From contig CAJFCV020000004.1 in the NCBI GenBank assembly GCA_904066235.2, positions 310,001 through 374,000 on the forward strand: a stretch of 64,000 bases of DNA, written 5' to 3'. A model generated the notes under the pieces. It saw only the letters and a program-made list of their open reading frames with translations, was not told the DNA's origin and searched no databases. A program made the position numbers and the translations under genes. Below are positions 12,201 to 23,159 of the stretch, piece by piece. Every line of letters begins with the position of its first letter. Position 1 is the stretch's first letter. This DNA comes from Bursaphelenchus xylophilus (Eukaryota; Nematoda; Chromadorea; Rhabditida; Aphelenchoididae).

Positions 12201-15200
12201 TTTTGGCCGGCGGAAGTTTTCTTTGGTCAATAGCTCGGAAAATAACGGCTGAAAATGTATAAAAATTATTTTATTGGGGCCCACAGGGACCCTATTATTC
12301 GACAAGCACCTCAGTTTTACTTAAATGCCCTTAGGCAATCTGTACAATTAGTTTTATTGAGCCCACTCCAAACGAATCGACAGTAACTCAGGGCTGAAAA
12401 TTAAGAAAAATTAATGAAAAAAATGCGATTTTATGTAAGCCCTGAGGGGATATTGCCACAAACCTTTGCAGTCCACTACAATAGAGTCCCTGTAGGTTTT
12501 GCAAATCTAAGTTTTGTCAATTTTGATCCGAAATTTCCCTAGCTATTGGCAAAATAACTCGTCAGGGTCTAAACGAACCCTCCTGCAAGCTAATTAATCA
12601 AATTTTAGCTCCCCAAATCCGCCGTGGACGATCTTCTCGTAGCCACAATTGCCGTCAAATACACTCAATCCAACAGCGTGTGTTTCGCCTATCACGGTCA
12701 AGTGATTGGGATCGGGGCGGGCCAACAAAGTCGGATCCATTGTACTCGGCTGGCCGGCGAGAAGGCCGCGAACTGGTAGGTTTTGTAGCGTACTTAGAGC
12801 CTTTAAAGCATTTCTAAGTTTAAAAGCGTTCGCTATGAGTTTATTGTATTATAGTAATGTATAGGAAGATCGGGGCAAAAGATTTTATTCTTCGGCGGTT
12901 TGCTGATAATTAACTAACATTCACGGCAAATCTCTTTGACTGCCAGCCAGTAGGGCGTTGTCAGACCGGTCCGACAGCCATTCGCACCGCCGTCGTGGAT
13001 TCGGGCAATCGTCTCGCAGTCACTTTTGCCATAACATTTTAGCCGGAAGCGAGTGGCGACATGCTGAAAAATGAAGGGCTTCGTAGAAAAAATGGGCTCA
13101 AAAAAGAAGTGCTCTGTAGATTATAGAGATTTTGATGATGCTTGGCCAAACTTGGGCCTAAAATTTTCCAACAAAACATGATTTTTTTCTAATAAAAATT
13201 CGACCTATATATAAGCCAATTGCGAAAAAGAACTCGCACTTACTTTTATGCAATTGCTGGCGCATTCAAAATTCTCGGCGCACCGCATCCACGCCTCCTC
13301 CGACTCCTCGCCGATATGACGTCCCGGCTCGTAGCACTGCTTGAATTGCCAGATATTCATTCGGAAGTACCCGCAGCCCACCCGACCCGCCGCGTCCGTG
13401 GCGCAGCCGGTCTGCGTGCATCCACTGTCCGCCATGCACATGGCTTTCATGCATTGACTGTCGAAAGCGACTGAAATGAAACAAGGGTGAACGAGGGAGG
13501 TCAGAATGGACATGGACGGCTTCTATTGACAATATCTCGGGAAATACTGCATAAAAATTTAAATAACCTAAATTACTGGGACCCGTAGAGGTCCTGTATT
13601 TCGGTATATAAAGCTTTTCCCCTGAAGATACCCTCAGGCAAAATTATTGACAATTTCTTTACTGTGTTTTTTCAGTGGGGCAGATGGACAAGACCAACTT
13701 ATTTTGCCTCTATCTTGAGAAATAACGGGTTAAAATACATAAAAATTATGTTATCGTGGTCTATGGGGGATCTACTTGTGCAAATGCAACAATAGATTGC
13801 CAACTCCCCTCAGGGTTTTTGTAAAATCGAGATTTTTTAATTGAGTCCGCCAAATTTTTAGTTGTGAAAGGGGTCGATAAAACTGAATTCCACGGATTGC
13901 CTGAGGGCCTATAAGTTCTAAAAAATGGTACAGTAAAAGACAGGGTCACTGAAGGTCCCAGAAATACATTTCTCTTTTATTTTGATCTATTCCATCCCAC
14001 ATTATTGCCAAAACAAAATTTTGGTCCATTTCCCTTCTAAAGCCTTACTTTGTTCAACATGGAAGAACCCATTAACATAAGGCACCATAACAAGTAATAC
14101 AGCAGTTAGCACACTTTGCATTGAGATCTTAGAAGCCTGCATTGTCAGCAGTCTCAATTGCTTGCAGCTATAAACACAGTGGAAACTTTTTACGGCTCTC
14201 CAAACTCGTAGTAATCGATAGCGTTGAGGGATTTGGCACGGTATCCAAATCTGAACGCCAAGAACTTGTTCAGCATTGAACTGCGGATGGCGTTGGAGAC
14301 AAGGCGCTGGGTCGTGCGAGTAGGATGTCTGAAAAATTCGAGGATTATTTGCGATGACATAGATTGAGCGCAACGAAAAGGTGGTGCTCGAAAAAAGAGT
14401 GTTATAAATGAAGTTACAAGCCAGTTTCACAGATATATTATTTTCATTTTACACTGTTTAGTACTACAAGGAGCATGACAGGCTAATTTAAAATCCCCGC
14501 CAAACTGGCCACAAGACATAAGAAGCCCCTTTGAAACGGCAAAAAAAAATTCTCAGGCCTATACCGACCGGTCGACAAAGGCTGGACTTTCTGATTGCCC
14601 ACTCTACTAGCCTTTATCACACGCTCTTTCAATAGGCCGCATTCCTTTTTACGTATCGCTCATCAAAATCTAGAAATGGTAATTCTTTGGACTTTTCAAA
14701 GAAGATCAATATCTTTGCCGCAAGCACGATGCAACAGCCAAAAATAGCAGTGTTAGAACTCTGATCTATCCACACAAAAAAGCCGGAATTTGGAGAAAAT
14801 TGAATGGCGATCTTTTGAGTATTGATCAGTTTAATCAACTCGCCTAAAAAGTAATGTCTCCGAAAAAGATTGTTGAATATCTCAGCAGGCGCTGCGCAAC
14901 GCAAGCTAAGATTTTCAGCGATTAATTCTTACGTCTTGTAGAGCATCTACCCAAAGTTTTAAGGAATTCCGACTTTGTGATTTGGCGGCTTCAAACTCTT
15001 ATTATCTACCAACAAAGGCTCAAAAAATATAATAAATTTCTACTGCTACAACTGCCTTGCTAATATATGTAATATCTCATCAAATGCAGATGATATCTGC
15101 AAAACCGAGCTCTCCACGGTCTCCTCCCATTTTCCGCCGGCCAAATTATACCATAGTTTAGCCATAGTACGACGTAGAATGACCACATGTCATCCGCATT

Positions 15201-18200
15201 CACCGTGAAAGACAATGCACGCTTTTATACGCAAAAAGGGAAGGGCTGTAAATGCCGACGACTACATCATGACTCAATTGATGACGTCCTTTTTCGCTAC
15301 GTAACAGAGTTTATACGACGCAGTTCGAGCCCTACCCGGAATGGCGTTAACATAAATCAAGCGCGCGAGTAAATCCCGTTTGTTGCAGAAAGAGGAAAGG
15401 GCCTAAATAGGCGTCGGGGATTACTGTACTGTTGGGTCAAACAAGAGCGAAGTGTAAAGGGCTGAGAACTTGAGAGTTGAGAGTTTAGAAGGGTAATAGA
15501 AGCGCGAGAAAAGCTAGTTGAAGATCGATTTCGACGATCAAGAAAGTGGCCCTAAAGGAGTTTGGCATAAAGGAGTTTTATCGACCTAGTACTCAAATTT
15601 TGCTCATCGTATTTCGTTCAAATTTTGTTGACATAGTCTAGCTAGTCTTTTTATGACTTCCTAAAAGTTTCAGCTCTCGTTTCAAAGTTTTAAATCTCAA
15701 AAATCTTAACGAAAAATCCCATAGTTACATTTTTGACCAAAAATTTTAAATTCAAAATTTCCCAAAAACGAATAGTCCAAGACTCCTTAAATTTTCTCTC
15801 AACAAACTTAATAGACCGCAAATCAATCCCTGAAAATTTCAGCTCATCCTTTGCATAGAGATCTGAGATATTCATCGGTCTTTGCCGCTGAGAAAATAGG
15901 AAAATGACGGTGATAGAAATTAGTCATCTTGCTCATCTTGCTCGTATCTCTCTTGATTTTTCGGCTCAAAGGTTGACTTGCAAAAGTTACAAAGCACGGA
16001 GGTTTGGCAGAGACTTGCCAGGCATTCGGCAAAGGCTCGGCGGAGACTTGGCGAAGACTTAAAACATGTCCATTTTTTAAGCACAGCTGTAGCAAACGTT
16101 CTTCTTTTGACCCTGAGCTCTCTACGGCAGAAAAGACCAAAACTCACTTCAAAATACAAAGAGCTATAGGTTTTCTCTGAAGACGAAAGTTGTATGTCCC
16201 TGTAAAATCCATAAAATAGTTATATCCATTGATAAACGAGCCTCGGACCTTGACTATCTTATTATTTCTATTTTTCACAGGAAATCCTGTAGTGCCTTCA
16301 GGTTGTTTCCAAAACTCTCCCGAAATCCCGATTGATGACTTTTGCCACGCCGTTTAGACAGTTTTTACTGTAAACACACTTTTATTACCGTCTAGTCAGC
16401 TCCACAAATTGGCAAAAAAAGTGTCAACAACATCCTTCCGACCGAGATTCGTTACTACCCCAAAAGAGTTTACAAATCCCCGCGCTAACTCGGTTCCCTC
16501 CCTCCCTTCTCTTCCTTAATTGACGCTACGTAATAATCGTATTTTACGGCGCGAAAACAAACGTTTTACCCATGTTTCTGACAGCCGAATGCTAAATTTA
16601 GACCACATAACAATAGCGTTGACCGACCGTTTTTAATAAGCAATCTTTCCTCTCACATATCCACCGGCGAGACGGGCTTCCGGTTTGGCCTATCGTAATA
16701 AGCGAACGCCTGAGGGCAGGACGTGCGTCTCGCTCAGAAACACACGTCATATCTTGGAGCAATAATCCGCCAAATATTTGCGAATGCGCTTGAAAGGAGT
16801 GATATCGAATTTTGACCCAAAAAAGTTCCCGTCCAATGTTTGTTTTTTGAAGTGAACGTCACTTTCGCGGGTCGGCGAATGCAAATTTATAAAGTCCCCG
16901 AATCCGGGAATAAATAAATCATCGCCGCAGCCCATTCATCATATTACGTTCGCACTTGGACGCGGGTTACGGTGGAAGGGTGAAAGTTCCTTATTCTGGC
17001 CACAACTTATAACTTTGCGGAAACTGGTCAGAATTAGCCCAAATTTAGCGTGCAGGTGCAGGCTCAATTCATTGTTGACAGTACCAGGACTCTGGATTTA
17101 GTTAGTGAAGTACCTTCTTTTTTACGTACCACCTTACCCTTCAAAAACGGCTGCAGCCTGCGATTTTACACTTTATACGATAAAACATGTCCGGAACTAA
17201 GCTTACTGCCTCGGTATAGACCTAAATGAGTCGTCATCGCCTTCGTAGATACCCCTGAAACTATAGAGCTTTTATAGTAATTCAGTGCCAGTTAGGTCGA
17301 AGCCTCTTTTCCTAACTTTAGTTTCCAAGCTTGGGCGCAGCTCGCAGAGTGCCTTTGTTGTGGCCAGAATAAGGAACTTTTTCCGAGCAGAAAGATCGTG
17401 AGGTTTTGAAGCGAAATTATGGAGGGTATAGAGCATTTTGCGACTTGAAAATATCTGTGGTTTCTGCAAAGATTTTAGGCTGAAAGTCCGGCATGCGCTT
17501 TGTGAGAACTTATTCTAAATTTACTTCAAGTTTCAAGCAGATCTCTCAGCTTCAAAGTTTTAAATGTTAGCGGAAAATGCAAGTATAACTATTATCGTTT
17601 AAAAGGACATACTCCAAGTAAACTTTATACACACATCGGTCACCGGCTACATATTGATAACTGAAAGTTTTAGCCCCCACTTTGAAGGGAGAGCCGAGAT
17701 ATTCAACGATCTTTGCGGACGAGAGAGTATGCAAAACGCGGAGAGCCGCCAGAGAAAAGCATTTTTTGGCTGTATCTTTGTCGGCTTTGCATGGAAAAAA
17801 ATAATTTTTTGTGGAAAAATCACTCTCTGCAGTAAAAATAGGCACAAAACTTTTCGTCCCAAAATTCGCAAAAAATTGTAGTTTTTTCGCCGCTTTTCAA
17901 CCTAAAAATCTCGGTTGTCTTTGCAAAGCGTGAGCTAAAGATCTCGCATATACTTTAGAAAAAAATTTGAGTCAAGCTTCAACAAAATCTGAATGTTGCA
18001 CTTGAGGTACCTCCCCTGCAAATTAAATTCGACAGTTTTCTTGGTACGATGTTCAGATCTTGGTCAGACTTTGAACATGCTATTCACCTAGGCTATATTT
18101 CAATCTCTGAAAATCTTAGCTCTTGATTTTCAAAGACAGCCGAGATATTCAACCGTTTTTTCCAACGAGAGAGTCCGCGAAATGAGGAGAGCGGTCAGAG

Positions 18201-21200
18201 AAAAACCCCTGTTTTTTCGGAGGTTTAAAAGCAAATCGCTGAAAATCAGCCAAATTTTTGTAAAGATTACTTAATTTACAACCAAAAAAGCGCAAAAATA
18301 ATAGTCGGAAAAGCAGTTCATAGTCGATTAAACACCTCAGTTCACACATGTCATACGTATTTCCCCAGGAAATTTTTGTTTACACTCACAAAGTTCGAAT
18401 AACAACCAGAAAGGGGACAAATCACAGGTCGGTAAGCATTCGTTTTTTTGCTTCAAGGCTCTTTCAAGCGCAATTGAGATCCTGTTTTTGCGATGACGTA
18501 GAGTAGCTCGTTTTACCGCCATAATTTACAGAAATCCGAGCCCAAAAATTCGAGCTTGCCTTTCGCAGCGTCTGTGATGAAAACTCGTCTAATTTGCGTG
18601 AATTTCCAGTGTGTCCAGACAATTTTTTTTTCGTTTTTTGGAAAAGACAAACAAGATTTTTTTTAGTCGAAAGCTGGCAAAAATGTGACAAGTTTTTGCG
18701 AATTTTGCCATGAAAAGTTTATTGGCTATTTCTACCGTAGAATGTAATGTTCTCACAAAAAAATCATTTTTTCCGCACTAAAATCGCAAAGATATGGCCA
18801 AAAGGTGTTTTCTCTGACCGTCTCTCCGCATTTTGCGTACTCTCTCGGCTGCAAAAATCGTTCAATATATGGCTCGGGACTTCTAAATCTCTCCGCAAGA
18901 GTCCATCCGAACCCTGGAAATTTAGTCCAAAGTTAAAAGTTGACAAAAAAGAAGAAGGCGACAGAGAAAGGCAGAAATTCTTACAAAGAGAGAAATTGCG
19001 CAATGTTATGTCAAATTGCGCAACTTTTAACTTTGTACTAAATTTGCAGGGTTCGGATGGACTCTTGCGGAGAGATTTAGAAGTCCCGAGCCATATATCT
19101 CGGAGGGACCTGCAAAGAGCGAACTAAAACTTTTAGGAATTGATATGTGTCCTATGCCCAAAGTGTGCGCAAAATTTAAAGAAAATCTGAGCGTCGCGCT
19201 TGGGGTACCTCCCTTGTCAATTTTTAAAATAAAAAAAAAATTTTGCAGTTTATAAACTGCAGAAATTTTGAAGACCCCCAAAAAAGCACAAGCCTGACGC
19301 TTGTGACTTTTACGAAAACTATTTCCCTTAAAACGGTCGTAAAACCGACCTCTGAGATGATAAAAACGACGGTTTCAAGTCGAAATCACATCGCTCTCGC
19401 TTCGCTTTTAATTTCAAAAAAAAAACTCGCTGCAATCATTTTTGATAAGACCAGGGCATTGATCGAAACCATTTTCTCGATTAGGCTGCACTTCTAATCA
19501 TCGGTTTGATCAAAAATTAGACTTTGCAGCGATTTTATGGACCCTAATGAACCAATTTATACGATAAAAAAGTGCATTATCAAGGTTTAAAGAGGAAATT
19601 TTTGAATTTCCATTTTCCCGTCATTTTGGCAATACTTTGGCATTGTGTTTTTGGCCCGTTTTTGGGGGGTTTCATCGTTGCCAGCTACATTTCAAACAAC
19701 AAAAAAATGTTTTCGATCCGTATAGAGCCACAAATACATCTTGTTGCATAATGCCAAGAAGCCAAATTTGGCATCCCAAGTTTCCATTACTAGACGAAAA
19801 AAAATTCTAATGGGGCCGATTTCCAACCTTGAAGCCGAAGCCCGGCCCCAAAAAATTTGATCGTTTATACGATAAAAAAGTGCATTATCATGGTTTAAAG
19901 AGAAAATTTTTGAATTGAAATTTTCCCGCCAGTTTGGCAATACTTTGGCATTGTGTTTTTGGCCCGTTTTTAGGGTGTGTCACCGTTGCCAGCAACATTT
20001 CGAACAACAAAAAAATGTTTCCGATCCGTATAAAGACACAAATACGTCATGTTGCATAATGCCACGGAGCCAAATTTGGCATCCCAAGTTTCCATTACTA
20101 GACGAAAAAATTTTCTAATGGGGCCGATTTCCAACTTTGAAGCCGAAGCCCGGCCCCAAAAATTAAGCCACAGAAATGCCATTTTCTCGACAAAATCAGA
20201 GATCACAACTTGGTCGGATTTCCAGTGAATCTCGATAATAAATTTCGTACAAACTTCTCCCCTTGCAATTTATATACCCGCATTTTCCCTAAGGCCATGC
20301 TGCGAATATTAGCCTCCCATCCTCGGCGGGCCTGACGTCACACAAACTTTTCGCGGAATCAGACGTCATGAACTTTGAAAGTTGCGAGTAAAAATATAAA
20401 AATATCAGCTGAGAGCTTAAAGGCGGAGTACGGTAGAGCTGTTTTAGTATATAAGAGTATGTCATGTTGAGTTTTTAGTTATAAGATTGTGAAAATTTAA
20501 AAAAACTATATTGTCGATGTTATATAGATCGGTTTCTTGGTTAATTTTACAAAAGAATTATCCACAATTGTGATGTAACAATTTTCTTTAAATTTGGCAC
20601 ATATTTCGGGTATAGGCCACATATCAATGTCTGAAAGTTTTAGCTCGCACTTTGCAGCCACAGTCGAGATATTCCACAATCTTTGTTGTAGAGAGAGTGC
20701 GAAAAATGTGGAGAGAGGTCAGAGAAAATAAAGGCTTTTTGGCCATATCTTTGCCAGTTTCGTCCGGAAAGAAACGATTTTTTGTGGAAAGTTTACACTC
20801 TACGGTAGAAGTATATTGCGAAACTTAATTATATTATACATGTTTTAGTCATCAAAAATTTTAAAAATGTGGTATGCAAACGGAGAAGCTCTGAATTTCT
20901 TCAAATTCTGACTGGTCAGTTTAGGCTATACACACTTTGATTCCTGAAAATCTTAGCTCACAGCTTCGGGGAGAGCCGAGATTTTCAACTATCTACGAGA
21001 GAGTATGAGAAATAAGGAGAGCGGACAGAGAGAAGACTTTTTGACCGTAACTTTCCCAGTTTCGTGCGGAAAAAAATGATTTTTTGTGGAAAGATTACAC
21101 TCTACAGTAGAAATAGCTATGAAACTTTTGATGCCAAAATTCGCAAAAAAGTGTTACGTTTATGGAGACTTTTGGTCTAAAAATCTCGGTTGTTTCTGTA

Positions 21201-23035
21201 AAGCGCGAGCCAAAAGTCTCGCATCTGTCTTAGAAAAAAATATTCTAAATTTGTCCCGAGTGTCATTAAAATCTAAGTGTTGAACTTGTAGTACTTCGCT
21301 TGTCAGCAAATTTTTATATGTGAAATTTATAATGACAAAACTCAAACTTTTTCAATTTGTCATCCTTTTTCCCGCAACACAACTATAACATAATTGTGAT
21401 CCAAATCCATTGCAGGTGGCTCCGCCAACATCCCAAGATCCTCAACCTGCCATGGAAGGCGAACGTCAAACGTGCCGAGAAGTCGAACGCGATTGATCAG
21501 CTGGTCTCCGGGATCTCCGACGACGAAGACAGCTGGAACACCTACTTCAGCGAGCGAGTCGAGCCGTTCAGCCGAGAGGAGCGGCAGAAATGGCTGGCGC
21601 AGCTGACTGATGTGGTCGTTTCGTCCGACGCCTTCTTCCCATTCAGAGATAATATTGACTGTGCGAAACATGTAAGGGACTGTCGGAGATTTTGTTTGGT
21701 TGATACAGCGATGAACCTAATCCAGTGGCAAAAAACGTAACATTTTGCATCCGGGAAGTATCAAAAAATGTGGCAAAGTGCCTCCATCTCCAAGTGAAAA
21801 AACTCCGTTTTGAAGGGCTCCCTCACAAAAAAAGAGGCGTGCTTTTGAAATCGGAGTTTTTTCACTTGGAGAGGGAGGTATTTTGCCACATTTTTGATAC
21901 TTCCCGGATGCAAAATGGTAAGCATCCCTCTCCAACTAAAAAAACTCCGTTTTGAAAGGGTCCCTCACAAAAAGTTGAAAAAATGTGGCAAAATACCTCC
22001 CTGTCCACGTGAAGAAAGTCCGATTTCAAAAGCACACCCCTCTTTTTGTGAGGGACCCTTTCAAAGCGGAGTTTTTTTAGTTGGAGAGGGATGCTTACCA
22101 TTTTGCATTCGGGAAGTTTCAAAAACGTGGCAAAATACCTCCCTTTCCAACTAAAAAACTCCGTTTTGAATGGCTCCCTCACAAAAAGAGGGGCCTGCTT
22201 TTGAATCGGAGTTTCGTCACTTGGACAGGGAGGTATTTTGCCACATTTTTTGACACTTCCTGGATGCAAAATCTTACGTTTTTTGCCACTGGATCAGGCC
22301 CGCCACTGTAATGGGTCTCAGCAACTTGTTTTGCTCATAACTTGAGAAGTAATGGATGAAAATTTAGAAAAATTGTATTTTTAGAATCCTGAGAGACTTG
22401 TTTGTTAATATGCATGTTTTTTTGGACATTGAAAATACCTTGAGGCCAATTTTCAGACAATTTTCTGATGGCATTTTCTTTAGTGCGGATGCCAAAACTG
22501 GCCAATTTCTTTAGCAATTAGTTGAAAATTAATGGCTGAAAATTTAAAAAATCAGTATTTTTCCTGTTCCATGGGACCTTTCTTTTTATTTTTTCACAAC
22601 GAAAAAGCCCTTAGGCCAATCTTTCAACAATTTTTTTTTATTTTATTAATATTTTTTTCTATTGTGGGCATGCCAAAACTGAGCAACTTTTTTTGCCCAT
22701 AACTTGCGTATTAATAAAGCAAAATTTTAAAAAATAATAGCCTTAGGACCCCTTGTCATCTTATTTTTCAACATGTAACTTTTTAGGGAAAAAGTCCCTC
22801 CGGCAATCTGAAATTTTTGCAAAATTCAAAAATTTTCACCTTGGTCCCCCCTTACCATTTTTTCAAATGAAAAAAATTTTTTATTTTATCTTTTTTTATT
22901 TCCAAAATTTTTCAGTTCGGCGTGAAATACGTCGCCAGTCCCGGCGGCTCCACCCGCGACGAAGACATCATCAAGGCCTGCAACGAACACGGAATGGTCC
23001 TGATCCACACCGGCCTCCGCCTCTTCCATCATTAA
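279..23035 (+). CDS. atic-1: ATIC: bifunctional AICAR formyltransferase / IMP cyclohydrolase, 3' eight exons (5' end outside window)
   Basis: ATIC carries out the last two steps of cytosolic de novo IMP synthesis. Exons: 279-482, 2025-2081, 8335-8497, 10083-10322, 11693-11997, 12609-12775, 21416-21671, 22916-23035 (stop TAA). All junctions are phase-compatible and give 504 codons including stop; about 85-90 N-terminal residues lie upstream of the window. Exon 279-482 is cyclohydrolase domain ([17 protein letters not shown]). Later exons are the transformylase domain, with NPHQ, the catalytic-type [56 protein letters not shown], and the usual C-terminus ending LRLFHH. The acceptor of the first exon could be 279 (TTTTCAG) or about 303. 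Introns are huge (6.3 kb and 8.6 kb); the latter hosts a lysozyme gene on the other strand. AATAAA lies at 23132-23137. Identity is secure; individual borders are by eye. Confidence 0.95.
483..2024. repeat. atic-1 intron with a family A element
   Basis: A/T-rich intron. It contains one complete family A inverted-repeat element at 992-1444 and a second degraded stretch at about 640-960 related to the same inner sequence. T-runs dominate 1600-1700. I see no gene in it. Confidence 0.7.
992..1444 (+). mobile_element. Family A inverted-repeat element, copy 1
   Basis: It begins ACAGGGGAAGTGCTCCAAG and ends with the reverse form (CTTGGGGTACTTCCCCTGT). The terminal inverted repeats contain GACGCTCAGATTT. 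Inside are TCTCGG/GCGCGAGCTA blocks and a CTCTCCACGTTTAG-like core in inverted arrangement. No transposase is encoded, so it is a non-autonomous foldback (MITE-like) element. Other copies: 4477-4917, 8727-9177, 24452-24890, 25330-25781, 26941-27391, plus degraded ones. Confidence 0.8.
3013..3772. mobile_element. Foldback element with a tRNA-like pol III unit in its centre
   Basis: Two inverted arms of about 200 bp (about 3013-3235 and 3577-3772) share GGGGGCTCCTACTTTTTGAC and GTGCTGATCAAGGATAT. The outer ends carry family A terminal sequence (CCAAGTGYGACG, GATGAAACTTGGCATAAATT). The 340-bp centre holds the tRNA-like sequence at 3321-3416. This looks like a composite: family A ends, distinct arms, tRNA-like core. 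It lies inside the 6.3-kb atic-1 intron. Confidence 0.7.
3321..3416 (+). ncRNA. tRNA-derived (Ser/Leu-like) pol III unit, probably SINE-like or pseudo-tRNA
   Basis: TGGCCGAGTGG at 3329-3339 matches the A box of type II tRNAs. GGTTCGATTTC at 3380-3390 matches the B box with one mismatch. A T-run at 3410-3416 could terminate transcription. The D and T arms pair partly, but the anticodon stem and acceptor stem do not pair, so this is not an intact tRNA. It may still be transcribed by RNA polymerase III. Confidence 0.55.
4477..4917 (-). mobile_element. Family A element, copy 2
   Basis: Starts ACAGGGGAAGTCTCCCCAAG and ends CTTGGGGTGCTTCCCTTGT. It carries the same internal order as copy 1 in the reverse direction (AACCGAGATTTTTAG first, CGCGGGCTAAAACTTTCA last). 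Confidence 0.8.
5370..5600. repeat. Degenerate tandem repeat of GGGGCCTCTTCGG-type units
   Basis: About eight imperfect units carry CTCTTCGG followed by a T-rich stretch and then AAAAGGGG, at roughly 30-bp spacing. It lies in the atic-1 intron directly left of a GC-rich non-repetitive stretch. No coding potential is seen. Confidence 0.6.
5600..6060. other. GC-rich, non-repetitive island inside the atic-1 intron; content unknown
   Basis: The G+C content is much higher than the surrounding intron and no dispersed repeat is recognised. Short open frames exist on both strands (about 5765-6040 plus, 5801-6025 minus) but none resembles a known protein and neither has convincing splice context. An E-box CACGTG occurs near 5942. 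It could be a regulatory island or a cryptic exon. Confidence 0.35.
7128..7440. repeat. Tandem duplication, about 175-bp unit, two copies
   Basis: Both units share TTTTTTGGAAAATTTACCGG followed by TCGATA, and GCAACAAATTTTCAACGG followed by AATCTCAACGG. The second copy starts near 7301. It is intronic and non-coding. Confidence 0.6.
7491..7732 (+). other. Orphan coding-like exon candidate in the atic-1 intron (unrecognised)
   Basis: This is a GC-rich 242-bp block bounded by an acceptor-like TTTGTAG and a donor-like GGG|GTAATT. The plus frame is open across it, with residues including [19 protein letters not shown] and [18 protein letters not shown]. The minus strand is also open (about 7474-7674). 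Length is 80 codons plus two bases, so inclusion in the ATIC mRNA would shift frame; it would have to belong to a separate transcript. I do not recognise the product on either strand. Confidence 0.3.
8727..9177 (+). mobile_element. Family A element, copy 3
   Basis: Starts ACAGGGGAAGTACTCCAAG and ends CTTGGAGTACTTCCCCTGT: near-perfect inverted termini, with the internal sequence closely matching copy 1. It sits in the 1.6-kb atic-1 intron 8498-10082; the rest of that intron is A/T-rich with no gene seen. Confidence 0.85.
10515..10568 (+). other. Possible in-frame cassette exon of atic-1
   Basis: 54 bp flanked by a TTGTGTTCAG acceptor and a GG|GTGAGA donor, inside the intron 10323-11692. Phase matches both neighbouring exons (phase 1 in, phase 1 out) and there is no stop, so inclusion would add 18 residues ([18 protein letters not shown]) just before [11 protein letters not shown] in the transformylase domain. 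That site is a conserved ungapped stretch of the family as I recall it, which argues against constitutive use. It may be a chance open block. Confidence 0.25.
10569..11692. other. Remainder of atic-1 intron 10323-11692
   Basis: Mixed unique and degraded repeat sequence. Near 11450-11520 there is a pair of inverted ATCGTACAACGAA/TTCGTTGTAC blocks. No gene is seen. Confidence 0.5.
11998..12608. repeat. atic-1 intron built of a diverged ~130-170 bp repeat
   Basis: At least three units carry GCCCTTAGG or CCTGAGGG plus GGACCC and a pause of the form 'AATAACGGCTGAAAAT'. The same family recurs at 13,530-13,980, 22,310-22,760, about 31,830 and 63,580-63,900. Non-coding. Confidence 0.55.
12914..14142 (-). 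CDS. Invertebrate-type lysozyme (destabilase family), nested in an atic-1 intron
   Basis: Three minus-strand exons: 14142-14049 (31 codons plus one base), 13470-13244, 13063-12914 (stop TAG), phase-consistent, 156 residues. Residues 1-25 form a signal peptide (hydrophobic [16 protein letters not shown]), so it is secreted. From residue 38 the Cys-rich i-type lysozyme fold follows: [41 protein letters not shown], then a last exon with HDGGANGC. Such enzymes cleave peptidoglycan and serve digestion or antibacterial defence. The catalytic Glu expected in the family's ESGC motif is Asp46 here (ADSGC), while the partner Asp57 is kept. Its promoter should lie above 14,142, inside the same intron. 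Family identity is firm; activity is uncertain. Confidence 0.9.
14143..17560. promoter_or_regulatory. Upstream region of the nested lysozyme; low-repeat stretches with possible regulatory sequence
   Basis: Mostly non-repetitive, moderately GC-rich DNA between degraded repeats. 16,430-16,990 is the longest clean stretch. It holds ACGTAATAATCG, TGACCGACCG and, read on the minus strand, TTTATAAATTTGC near 16,888. No open frame is convincing. Enhancer or promoter function for the lysozyme is an inference from position only. Confidence 0.3.
17598..19215. repeat. Cluster of degraded family A elements
   Basis: Diverged copies run about 17,598-18,020 and 18,670-19,215, with partial sequence between. 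They retain TCTCGG, GCAAAGCGTGAGCTAAA, CGCACTTG and CCTCCCCTG blocks. Within the last copy a palindromic GGACTTCTAAATCTCTCCGC (18,888) pairs with GCGGAGAGATTTAGAAGTCC (19,056). Non-coding. Confidence 0.6.
19562..20170. repeat. Tandem duplication, ~308-bp unit, two copies
   Basis: Unit 1 starts at 19562 and unit 2 at 19870. Both read CGATAAAAAAGTGCATTATC, then TTTTGGCAATACTTTGGCAT, then TTCCATTACTAGACGAAA and GCCGAAGCCCGGCCCC. The copies are very similar, so the duplication is recent. It lies inside the atic-1 intron. Confidence 0.8.
20230..20480. promoter_or_regulatory. Promoter-like patch with CRE palindrome
   Basis: Non-repetitive patch with a perfect CRE palindrome TGACGTCA at 20333-20340 followed by GACGTCAT at 20362-20369, near TTTATATACCC (20,271) and GTATATAAGAG (20,450). 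CREB/ATF-type bZIP factors bind this motif. No open frame begins here, so any role as an intronic enhancer or alternative promoter is inferred. Confidence 0.35.
20570..21305. repeat. Degraded family A copies
   Basis: Two partial, overlapping family A copies with ATATTCCACAATCTTTG, AGAGAGTGCGAAAA and TTGTTTCTGTAAAGCGCGAG blocks; the right end decays to AACTTGTAGTACTTCGCTTG. Non-coding. Confidence 0.6.
21707..22310. mobile_element. Family B palindromic element, compound copy
   Basis: Several family B arms in tandem and inverted order in the atic-1 intron 21672-22915. Markers are ATCCAGTGGCAAAAAACGT, TTTTGCATCCGGGAAGTAT, TGTGGCAAAATACCTCCC and CTCCCTCACAAAAAGAG. It ends CGCCACTGTA. Nesting of one copy in another explains the extra arms. 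The rest of the intron (to 22,760) is the CCTTAGGCCAAT repeat family also found at 11,998-12,608. Confidence 0.75.
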
Positions 23036-23131
23036 TTCGAAATTCGAAAACATCTCTTAGCACTACTTATTACAACATGTCAATTGTATATCGCTTTGCA
23101 GAACGTCAAATTTACGCATAAAAGGTTCGGA

Positions 23132-23137
23132 AATAAA
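23132..23137 (+). terminator. Poly(A) signal of atic-1
   Basis: AATAAA about 100 bp after the TAA stop at 23033-23035, just before an A/T-rich minisatellite begins. Confidence 0.6.
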
Positions 23138-23159
23138 AGTTGAGTTTTTGAGCGAGAAA

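Noticed and set aside
22753..23121. 122-residue open frame across the last ATIC exon
   Set aside because: It reads the exon in the wrong frame; the correct frame ends LRLFHH as in the ATIC family.
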